From contig MU646849.1 in NCBI GenBank assembly GCA_026770585.1, positions 75,364-87,664 on the forward strand: a stretch of 12,301 nucleotides of DNA, written 5' to 3'. The notes beneath the pieces are model-generated. The model ran no database searches and had not been told where the DNA came from. It was given only the letters and a program-made list of their open reading frames with translations. The translations under genes were made by a program, and so were the position numbers. Positions 1 through 6,438 of this stretch are shown piece after piece. Position 1 is the stretch's first letter. Each line of letters begins with the position of its first letter. The DNA is from Baffinella frigidus. Lineage: Eukaryota > Cryptophyceae > Cryptomonadales > Baffinellaceae.

Positions 1-14
1 GGGGGGGGGGGGGG
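1..14. repeat. Poly-G run at the left edge
   Basis: Fourteen consecutive G at the first bases. Together with the C run at the other edge it makes a homopolymeric inverted terminal pair. It most likely marks where an assembly stopped in a homopolymer; a biological role cannot be shown. Confidence 0.7.
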
Positions 15-107
15 CAGTGAAGCAACATCCAAGGGTTTCAAGGTTCGTGGGAGGAGTGGGAGTCGCTTTACTGCGAACAGGTTCCGCGAAACCTACATGC
101 AGTTGAC

Positions 108-229
108 TACAGGGGTACCTCGCTCATAAGAAACGCCCCCCCCATAGGACCCTACAGTAGGCCTACGCCTGGCTAGGGTCGTATGGTGGTGGGGGGAGGG
201 CAGTTTCTTATGAGCGAGGTACCCCTGTA
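108..229. mobile_element. 122-bp MITE-like inverted-repeat element, copy 1
   Basis: The left end reads TACAGGGGTACCTCGCTCAT and continues AAGAAAC; the right end is its reverse complement, so the terminal inverted repeats are about 27 bp. If the outer TA is the target duplication, the element is CAGGGG...CCCCTG flanked by TA, as in Tc1/mariner-type MITEs. The interior has a GGACCCTACAGTAGG-like palindromic core and no coding capacity. Length is identical (122 bp) to the copies at 1175 and 7914. Confidence 0.85.
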
Positions 230-459
230 GTTCTTGCGTCCATACTCAAATTCTGGGCCGACGCGGGACCACGAAGTGCCACGCGGCACCGCAGTCATTC
301 TCCAATAAGTCAGGGGATACGCGTACCAACCCACGCAGGGTCCTCTCCGGCAAGTCACCAAAGTAATGGCACGGGTTAGGCAATAACGGCGAAACCTCTT
401 TAATAAATTCAGTAATCAGTAATCAACGCAAACTCGACATTCTGCACACCGACTTCATG
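230..459. other. Unassigned spacer
   Basis: No open frame here has a convincing coding signature, and I see no repeat longer than a few bases. It separates the intact 122-bp element from a diverged relative. Confidence 0.4.
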
Positions 460-579
460 TACAGGGGCTACCTGGCGAACAAGACACGCCCCTACTAGCT
501 AGGGAGGTCCTATGCTCCTACGGCTGGCCCTACCGTAGGACCCTAGGGAGGATTCTGTCCATTCTGGCGAGCATCTGTA
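460..579. mobile_element. Diverged 120-bp relative of the MITE
   Basis: Starts TACAGGGGCTACCTGGCGAA and ends GGCGAGCATCTGTA. The two ends pair only partly. The middle holds a CCTACGG...CCGTAGG core like that of the 122-bp family, followed by ACCCTAGGGAGG. The length (120 bp) and TACAG/CTGTA termini point to an old, decayed member or a sister family. Confidence 0.5.
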
Positions 580-892
580 AGGAAACTCAAAGACTCTGTG
601 TTCACTGGCTGCGGGGCTTGCCAGAAAGCAACCCTCCCAAGTGGACCAAGCCGAGGCTGGAGCGGCGGAGCGATTTTTTGTGGCGTGTATTATTTGCCAC
701 CAAGAATAAACACAAGAGCCCTTGCCCTTGACGGAGCGCAAGTCGCGCGCGGAAGTCTCGACCCGACCCCGCCGCCCCTCGCACTCGGTACACGCACACC
801 GGAAAAGGCGACTGCAGCGCCCCTCTGGGGGGCACGTCCCTACGACCCTCTGGGGGGCACACTCGCCGCTCCGCGTACGCGCGACCTGCTGC
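580..892. other. 3' flank of the LHC gene
   Basis: This lies downstream of the LHC stop codon on the minus strand and probably includes its 3' UTR. Open frames on both strands overlap without domain signal and are treated as chance in GC-rich DNA. A short direct repeat, CCCTCTGGGGGGCAC, occurs twice between about 821 and 862. No AATAAA is visible in the minus-strand sense; one occurs on the plus strand near 706 and has no assigned gene. Confidence 0.4.
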
Positions 893-908
893 GCTATTAT
901 ATAATAGC
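893..908 (-). other. Perfect AT-rich palindrome directly after the LHC stop codon
   Basis: GCTATTATATAATAGC is a 16-bp perfect palindrome that touches the TAA stop (909-911, read on the minus strand). In the mRNA it could form a short hairpin at the start of the 3' UTR, or it could be an AT-rich processing signal in an otherwise GC-rich gene. The sequence shows only its position and symmetry. Confidence 0.6.
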
Positions 909-3205
909 TTAGCAGATCTTGGGGAGCACCGGGCCGACCACGTCCTGGTAGAGGCGGGGGAGGAGCGTCGGGTCGTGCGCGACGCACGACTTGTAGTTGG
1001 GGATCCCGCCGAAGAACTCCACCGGGCCCTTGCCGCTGGTTTTGGGGGTTGGGGTTTAGGGGTTTTACTCGGAGGTTCGAATCGTTGATGGTGGGGAGGG
1101 CGGGCAGCGTTTCGCAACCGCACACCACCATTCGTGCGCAAGGGTAGTTAGTGATCATATAATACGACCGCGGGTACAGGGGTGTCTCGCTCATAAGAAC
1201 CCCCCCCCCCTCTAGGGACCACCATAGGGCCCTAGGCAGGGGCCTACTGTAGGGTCCTAGGGGGAGGCCGTTTCTTATGAGCGAGGTACCCCTGTAAGGG
1301 ACGGGGGAGGCAGTGCCAGCGAGCGGGAGGGCGTCGTGCCGCGGGATTTGCAGTCAAGTTCACCCGCATCCTGTGTGTTGGCAAGGCAGTGACGCCCCTG
1401 AATCGCGTGGAGGTGAGGTGGGGTGGGGGCTGGGGAGGAGGGCGCAAGTTGTGGCGAGTGATCTAGTGCTGGTCGGACGCAAGCGGGGGGGTGAGGTAGG
1501 ACGGGGCGATTTGGCCCTACGCAAGCAGGGGGGAGAGGTAGAGTGAGAGGAGGTGGGGTATGGGGGGGGGGGGAGGTAGGGTGAGAGGGGGGGGAGGTAG
1601 GGGGGGGCGCGTACGTAAGGATGTAGTGGTGCACCATGCCGCCGATGCCGATCATAGCGAGGCGGCCGTTCTTGATCTGCGAGGCGCGAGGGAGGGTTAA
1701 GGGCTTATGTTGAGGCGGTTGTGTTTGATTGACCCCTGCGAACCGCGAGGGAGGGCCAGTGAGCCACAAGCCTTCCTCCTCGAAACCAGGGAGACAGGCA
1801 ACCAGAGTCATCAGTGAGGCGCGGAGAGGTCCAATGAGCCACACGCCTCCTTTGACACCAGGCGAAACAACCCCTGGCATCGCTTTCACGCCGACGCTCC
1901 TACTCCTCAGGTTCCCGAGAAGGGAGGGCTCCACTCACCGGCTCCACTCACCCTGCATCTACTCTTGGAGATGGGGCATGACGCGAGAAGCACGAGACTT
2001 GCTAGGTTCTGGCACGGCCTGTCTGTGGGGGACTGAATGGGAGGGAGGAAGGGGCAGGGATGCTGGAGTGGTGCGACTTTTCCTGGGGAGGGGAGGGGGG
2101 CGCGGCGCTCACCTCCTTGAGCGCCATCTTCGGGTCCTTGCCCATCTTAAGCGGGTCGAAGCCGTAGTCGCCCGGCACGCGGGGGGTCTCGCCCTTGAAG
2201 GACTGGATGATCGCCGCGGACCTACAGGGCGCCGCTCCCGGTCAGCCGAGCTCTGCGCCTGCAACAGATGCCCCTTCGGAGACACCGAGCGCGCGCGTGA
2301 CTCTGAGCTCTGCGCCTGCAACAGATGCCCCTTCGGAGACACCGAGCGCGCGCGTGACTCTGCCCCCGCCGCTGGGTGTGGACAGGACGCCGCCATGGAA
2401 AGTGCTAGGAGTCAGGCGGGGCTGTGCTAGGTGTGGCGCGGGGCGGGGGAGTACGAGGCGAGCTCGAGGATGCCGAGCCAGAGGAGCATCTGGTGGAAGG
2501 TGGCGACGTTGCCCGCCGCGCCGGGGAGCTCCTTCGCGAGGAACACGTCGTGGAGGCCGGTCATCTTGGCGCCGTTGGTCAGGGTGTCAGTGCCCTTGAA
2601 CTGGAACAGGTCCTGCACGATCGCACCCGTCGCCGCGAGCATCGCGACGCGGCCGTGCTTGATCTCGGCCTCACGGAGCCACGGGAGCCAGCCCGCATCC
2701 GGGAGCATCGACGACACCCAGAGGGGATCGAAGCCGACGTCACCGGCCATTGAGCCGTCAAGAGCGGGCGGCGCCATGAGGAACGGCATCGCCTTGGACT
2801 TGGCCTGCATGTTGAGGCCCGAGAGCGCGCTGGTGGCGCCTGCGGGGGGAACCCGTGACGAGTTAATCCTTGCTTCGGCATCGGAGCGCGGCGAGCCCCG
2901 CTCCGAAGCATCCCCGGGATCCCACGCTGCCCGGAGCAGCTTCAAAACACCACTGCCGCACGGAAACGCACGCTTCCTCTACCGCCCAGATTCCCTTCCC
3001 GCCGCAGGAAGCAGATCCGCTCCGGCGCGGAGCTGACACGAAACTCCCCGAAAATAGCTGTGCGCGGGGCGGGCGGGGCGCGACAGGGGGCGGGGGAGGG
3101 GTGAGCGGGGTGCGTACGGGTGGTGGAGCGCGTGGTAGGGAGCGCGCCCGGGGCGAAGGCGGCGGCAGACCCGACGGCCGCAGCAAGGACAGCAAGGCGC
3201 ACCAT
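909..3205 (-). CDS. Fucoxanthin-chlorophyll a/c binding (LHC superfamily) protein, five exons
   Basis: A thylakoid light-harvesting antenna protein. Exons, in transcript order, are 3205-3118, 2839-2455, 2221-2113, 1676-1615 and 1035-909. All four introns are GT-AG with matching phases (donors GTACGC, GTACTC, GTGAGC, GTACGC), giving 771 nt and 256 residues. Residues 1-19 are a signal peptide ending AAAFAP, the ASAFAP-type mark of heterokont complex-plastid targeting. The mature part has three membrane helices: helix 1 with [12 protein letters not shown] (about 85-96), helix 2 with [15 protein letters not shown] (about 144-158) and helix 3 with [15 protein letters not shown] (194-208). E88/H91/R93 and E194/N197/R199 are the conserved chlorophyll-ligand and inter-helix ion-pair residues. 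GDVGFDPL and [10 protein letters not shown] precede helices 1 and 3, as is usual. No key residue is missing. The Lhcf/Lhcr/Lhcx subclass cannot be set without alignment. Confidence 0.93.
1036..1614 (-). other. LHC intron 4 carrying a MITE and telomere-like sequence
   Basis: A 579-nt GT-AG intron, the longest in the gene. It contains a 122-bp inverted-repeat element (1175-1296). Its last bases before the acceptor are a sense-strand CCCCTAAACCCCAACCCCC tract that acts as the polypyrimidine stretch. The donor side (about 1480-1612) is extremely G-rich on the plus strand, hence C-rich in the transcript. Confidence 0.8.
1175..1296. mobile_element. 122-bp MITE-like element, copy 2, inside LHC intron 4
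   Basis: Same termini (TACAGGGG...CCCCTGTA) and same 122-bp length as the copy at 108. The left arm has drifted (GGTGTCTCGCTCATAAGAAC) while the right arm matches the consensus. The core reads GGCCTACTGTAGGGTCCTAG. It lies wholly within the intron and disturbs neither splice site. Confidence 0.85.
2248..2361. repeat. 57-bp perfect tandem duplication in LHC intron 2
   Basis: Two adjacent identical 57-bp units (2248-2304 and 2305-2361), each starting GAGCTCTGCGCCTGCAACAG. They lie inside intron 2 of the antenna gene (2222-2454). No differences are visible between the copies, so the duplication is recent or an assembly product. Confidence 0.9.
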
Positions 3206-3418
3206 TTTCTTGAGTGGAAAATCAAGACTCGTAACAAATCAAAAGTCTTTGAAATGACTTTTGCCGGGGGAAGGGCCCGCCTCGCCGCACAAACTGAATC
3301 AGCCGCTCTCTTCCCGGGACAGCCACTTTCGTTCTGGTGTCTTGTTGGGTTTTCGACCTGGAGTATCCTGGGTTGGAGCTTTCGTGAGCTTAATCATTTG
3401 ATATCACGTACCGCAAAT
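2995..3418 (-). repeat. Inverted duplication arm A-left (LHC promoter, exon 1, part of intron 1)
   Basis: This segment of the intact gene recurs in opposite orientation at 4541-4989. The match runs from the upstream GATATCACGTACCGCAAAT, through the promoter, the ATG and targeting exon, and into intron 1 up to GCGGCGGGAAG. Differences are few substitutions plus short insertions. Both breakpoints are sharp. Confidence 0.9.
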
Positions 3419-3440
3419 AAGAAAATGTTCTGATAAGAGA
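3206..3440 (-). promoter_or_regulatory. LHC 5' flank and putative promoter
   Basis: The sequence upstream of the ATG is AT-richer than the gene, with AAGAAAATGG around the start. I see no TATA box. The best candidate element is an 8-bp inverted repeat, CAAAAGTC/GACTTTTG with an 8-nt spacer, at 3240-3263. It is unchanged in the duplicated promoter (4721-4744). A dispersed repeat (GTATCC...GGTTGGAGC...GTGAGCTTAA) occupies 3362-3405. Confidence 0.45.
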
Positions 3441-3487
3441 GGAGGCGTTTTGGGAGGGTACACTTTTTGTTTTTTAACAAGGTGGTG

Positions 3488-3598
3488 CAGGGGTACCTCG
3501 CTCATAAGAAACTGCCCCCCTCTAGGACCACCGTAGGGCCCTAAGCATAGGCCGACTGTAGGGTCCTAGGGGGGGCGGGGGTTCTTATGAACGAGGTA
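3488..3598. mobile_element. Truncated MITE-like element, copy 3
   Basis: The left arm is intact (CAGGGGTACCTCGCTCATAA). The core is CCGTAGGGCCCTAAG...GACTGTAGGGTCCTAGG. The right arm stops at CGAGGTA, missing the final CCCCTGTA, and has a substitution in the arm (ATGAACGAGGTA). This degenerate copy sits between inverted arms A-left and B-left. Confidence 0.75.
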
Positions 3599-3633
3599 AT
3601 CATAGCGTCCGTTGGTGCCTAGTTTCTTAAATT

Positions 3634-3867
3634 TCAAGAAACGAAGACCGTCCGTCTCCCACGACTTTCTTGCCAGAAAAAGTTTTGGTCCACAGGTTGG
3701 GGTCCCCCCCCGTGGTCGACGGACCCCATGATGAGCGCGGCCTGCTCGCTCGGGTCGTCCTTCTCTGGAATCACCGGCACGATAACCTCCGCCAGCGCCG
3801 CCCGCCCTGCCGCACCAGACCGCGAGCTAGCCGCAAAGTACACCACCGCGAGCAACATCACACCAGC
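3634..3867 (-). pseudogene. Truncated, inverted copy of the membrane-anchor exon
   Basis: On the minus strand, 3867-3699 repeats 6541-6709, encoding MLLAVVYFAASSRSG and then VIVPVIPEKDDPSEQAALIM. The first 35 or so residues of the intact exon are missing, including the basic residues before the membrane segment. The G run at 3704-3711 has 8 G against 7 in the other copy, which shifts the frame. With 7 G the frame would continue DPNLWTKTFSGKKVVGDG and stop at a TAA. The unit is probably a dead fragment; a homopolymer sequencing error could explain the length difference. Confidence 0.7.
3699..3867 (-). repeat. Inverted duplication arm B-left
   Basis: About 169 bp matching 6541-6709 in reverse orientation with very few differences. 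The match begins at GCTGGTGTGATG and ends just past the G run (GACCACGGGG...ACCCC). The two B arms interleave with the two A arms (order A, B, A', B'). Confidence 0.88.
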
Positions 3868-4435
3868 GTTTGCACAGCTTCATTCTGTACAAGCTGGGGG
3901 AAACCCTTACACATCCACCTCTCTCACTCTCTCGCTCGCTGACTTCCGTACATTGGGGGAAACCTCTACATGCGTTTGGCTTGACATCTGAGGTATCCGT
4001 GGTTGGAGCTCCTGTGAGCTTAACGATGGGATACCATGGGTGTGAGCCTCGGTCAGTCAGGTGGCGAGCCTCGGCCATGGGCCAGGTCGCGAGCCTCTAG
4101 TTGAGTGATGTGAACGGTCAATGAACTCAGGTTTGGTCTCAGCTCGTGTTGCCCCCGGGCCTTGTGAGACGCCTCCCCTCTAGCGGGGTCATATCTGGTA
4201 GCGAAGGTCGGTTCGGGATTCTACCTCGCCGACCAAGGGGGAAGCGACCGCCGGCAATGCCGCCCGGTCGCCGACCAAGGGGGAAGCAGGCGCCGACCGG
4301 AAGCCCTCCCCGTTTTCAGACCTAAAGAGGACCCCTCGGCCCTCTCTGCGTCTGCCTCCAAGGGCATTCGCGGCCGCTACGCGCCTCTTTTTTTCCCCCT
4401 CTTCGTTCGTGGGATCGGGAGATAGGGGGGCCTGA
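3868..4435. other. Repeat-rich spacer without a gene
   Basis: Several short direct repeats are visible. GTACA...TGGGGGAAACC...TACAT occurs at 3887-3914 and 3948-3971. GCGAGCCTCGG-like units occur at 4041-4098. CGCCGACCAAGGGGGAAGC occurs near 4230 and 4271. The segment 3990-4037 (GGTATCC...GGTTGGAGCTCC...GATACCATGG) is related to the LHC upstream repeat at 3362-3405 and, inverted, to about 6035-6090. No credible coding frame. Confidence 0.55.
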
Positions 4436-4527
4436 CGTGATCCGAAAGAAAGCATGGCCTTTCTCAAGGATAAGTTCCGGTGTCCGCCTGTGTTGGGAGC
4501 TCGAAGAACCTAAAGGACCTAAAGGAT
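4436..4527 (-). repeat. Dispersed TTTAGG-containing repeat, copy 1
   Basis: Read on the minus strand it starts CCTTTAGGTCCTTTAGGTTC and continues with TTCGAGCTCCCAACACAGG, GCGGACACCGG, GGCCATGC and TTTCGGATCA. The same order of blocks recurs at 5591, 5811 and 6144 on the plus strand, with a head-only copy at 5302. Confidence 0.8.
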
Positions 4528-4540
4528 AGAATCGTTTGTC

Positions 4541-4989
4541 ATTTGCGGTACGTGATATCAAATGATTAAGCTCATGAGTTAACCTCACGAAAGCCCCAAC
4601 CCAGGATACCCCAGGTCGAAAACCCAACAAGACACCAGAACGAAAGTGGCTGTCCCGTCCGGGAACACAGCGGTTTGGGCTGATTCAGTTTGTGCGCGGC
4701 GAGGCGGGCCCTTCCCTCGGCAAAAGTCATTTCAAAGACTTTTGATTTGTTACGAGTCTTGATTTTCCACTCAAGAAAATGGTGCGCCTTGCTGTCCTTG
4801 CTGCGGCCGTCGGGTCTGCCGCCGCCTTCGCCCCGGGCGCGCTCCCCACCACGCGCTCCACCACCCGTACGCACCCCGCTCACCCCTCCCCCGCCCCCTG
4901 TCGCGCCCCGCCCGCCCCGCGCACAGCTATTTTCGGGGAGTTTTGTGTCTGCTCCGCGCCGGAGCAGATCTGCTTTCTGCGGCGGGAAG
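4541..4989 (+). repeat. Inverted duplication arm A-right
   Basis: Reverse-complement copy of 2995-3418. Relative to the intact gene it has small insertions: a partly duplicated GTGAGGTTAACTCAT upstream, GTCC, and TTTGG in the 5' flank. Otherwise it matches closely. The homology ends abruptly at GCGGCGGGAAG (4989), where an unrelated minus-strand coding fragment begins. Confidence 0.9.
4779..4866 (+). pseudogene. Orphan copy of LHC exon 1 (plastid targeting peptide)
   Basis: Encodes the same [12 protein letters not shown]...AAAFAP targeting peptide as the antenna gene, with start context and the GTACGC donor (phase 1) intact, preceded by a full copy of the promoter. Exons 2-5 are absent: the copied intron 1 is cut at 4989. 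Without a downstream exon it reads into intron sequence, so it is probably a 5' gene fragment. It is nevertheless a promoter plus plastid-targeting cassette that could be spliced to another plus-strand exon. Confidence 0.8.
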
Positions 4990-5280
4990 AGGGTCTCACA
5001 GTCTGCGATGAAATTCAATGTCTCGCCCTGGTCTCTAAACAGTTGGCACTGGCCTTCTATTTCGGCACGCTTCTTGTTGAGGGGGATCATCTCACAGATT
5101 CGGTCCTCCGATCCCGTTTGATGTCCGTATGATCTTAGCGCATTCACGACGGTGGATAACGTAACTATTTGGTCTTCTGGGCTGTTATTCAACAGCATGG
5201 CCTCGACGTGCGGGAGCATGCGGAGGATCTTTTCCCATTCGGGTGCGTCGTTCGCGTCGTCGAGATGCTTTAAGACATCG
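4990..5280 (-). pseudogene. Orphan coding fragment, unrecognised family
   Basis: On the minus strand an open frame of about 96 codons begins DVLKHLDDANDAPEWEKIL. It contains LPHVEAMLLNNSPEDQIVTL, then SEDRICEMIPLNKKRAEIEG, and ends FIADCETL where arm A-right interrupts it. The charged, helix-rich composition and continuous frame look like real protein. Codon use is less GC-rich than in the LHC gene, suggesting a different origin such as a mobile element or virus; that is inference. Neither a true start nor a stop is present: the upstream side runs into a poly-C/poly-G stretch at 5281-5300 and the downstream end is cut at the duplication breakpoint. Function unknown. Confidence 0.5.
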
Positions 5281-5301
5281 CCCCCCCCCTTACCCCCCCC
5301 A

Positions 5302-5325
5302 CTTTAGGTCCTTTAGGTTCTTCGA
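5302..5325 (+). repeat. Dispersed TTTAGG-containing repeat, head-only copy
   Basis: CTTTAGGTCCTTTAGGTTCT followed by TCGA, matching the first 24 bases of the family. The rest of the unit is missing. Confidence 0.7.
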
Positions 5326-5590
5326 CACACCAGGACTACACGTTGGCCTAGGGCCCATAGTGGTACATGCATCACATACTGAATAAGATCAGAAGAACTT
5401 CAACCTCAGGTCCACAGACCGCAGTACAAAAAGCAAAAAAGAGTGGTTGTGCAAAGGGATCCGAGGCGACAGTATTGGTGTATCGAATGTTTGGTTTCTT
5501 CCCAATGAGATGAAAGAATCAATGAATCAAGGAACCAGCAGACTCAATCCACCGCCTTTCAATGCAGTCTCTTTGACCCCGTCATCCCCC
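5326..5590. other. AT-richer spacer without a gene
   Basis: No convincing reading frame or structural repeat. Base composition is visibly more AT-rich than the flanking coding DNA. Confidence 0.4.
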
Positions 5591-5740
5591 CTTTAGGTCC
5601 TGTAGGTTCTCCAAACTCCCGCCGTTGGCGGACACTGGAACTGGTTCTGCAGGATGGCCCTGCTTCCTTTCGGATCGCACCAAGCGGCGGCCCAAGCCCC
5701 TCCGGGGCAAAGGATCGCAGCAGAAATCGGCTAAAGGGTT
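5591..5740 (+). repeat. Dispersed TTTAGG-containing repeat, long copy
   Basis: Begins CTTTAGGTCCTGTAGGTTCT, continues through GTTGGCGGACACTGGAACTG and CTTCCTTTCGGATCGCA, and extends to GGATCGCAGCAGAAATCGGC and TAAAGGG. It matches the long copy at 6144-6282 along its whole length, so the full unit is about 140-150 bp. Confidence 0.8.
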
Positions 5741-5810
5741 GCAGTAGCAATTGGAGCTATGGGAGCTTTATTGAACGTAGTACGGCAGCCCGAACGTTTC
5801 TGTGCCCGGA

Positions 5811-5930
5811 CCTTTAGGTCCTTTAGGTTTTAATTTCTCCCAACACGGCCGAACGACATGCCCTTCCGTAGAAAGGACTGCAGAGAAAGCACATTTGCTT
5901 TCGGATCGCATTGAGCTCTCCAGTGCAGAG
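5811..5930 (+). repeat. Dispersed TTTAGG-containing repeat, diverged copy
   Basis: Starts CCTTTAGGTCCTTTAGGTTT, then CTCCCAACACGGCCG, CTTCCGTAGAAAGG and GCTTTCGGATCGCATTGAG. The blocks are in the same order as in the other copies, with more substitutions and a shortened middle. Confidence 0.7.
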
Positions 5931-6143
5931 GCTCGTGAAGAGGGGATAGTGGGTGGTTCTCTTGGGGTGGGTGAAGGTATGCGACACCGCTCCCATGCTC
6001 ACTTACACGCACCGAACCCAAGTCAGCCTTAATGAGGCTCATGGTATCCCATGGTTGAAGTTTAAGTGCTTCAATCACGAATACCCCACAAGGTGAGAGT
6101 GATTGTGAGGGGGTGTGAGGTGAAATCAGTTAGACACCAAAGA

Positions 6144-6282
6144 TCCTTTAGGTCCTTTAGGTTCTTCGAGCTCCCAACATAGGCGGACACCGTAACTGGT
6201 TCTGTAGAAAGGCCATGCTTCCTTTCGGATCACATCAAGCCCCCCTGTTCAGAGGATCGCGGCAGAAACCGGCTAAAAGGGT
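6144..6282 (+). repeat. Dispersed TTTAGG-containing repeat, best copy
   Basis: Starts TCCTTTAGGTCCTTTAGGTT, then CTTCGAGCTCCCAACATAGG, CGGACACCG, CTGGTTCTGTAGAAAGG, CTTCCTTTCGGATCACATCA and GGATCGCGGCAGAAACCGGC. A further short TGGTCCTTTAGGG lies at about 6319. There is no visible coding capacity, terminal inverted repeat or clear Pol III box. Confidence 0.8.
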
Positions 6283-6438
6283 ATCAAGAGGAGGTTATTT
6301 CGTTATTTCGTTTTATTTGGTCCTTTAGGGCCCTTTACCAAACGGCTCCAATTCCACACCCTAGACACCCTTTCAGGTCGTCTCACACGAAACGGAATTC
6401 CAGGACGTGGAGAGATATCAGTCATCGTAAATCGGGCG

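Noticed and set aside
499-1194. Long minus-strand open frame over the LHC C-terminal exon
   Set aside because: The exon 909-1035 is read in another frame with clear LHC sequence; the long frame is a by-product of high GC.
2195-2599. Plus-strand open frame with a repeated [19 protein letters not shown] segment
   Set aside because: It is antisense to LHC exons 2-3 and intron 2; the protein repeat is only the 57-bp intron duplication, whose length is a multiple of three.
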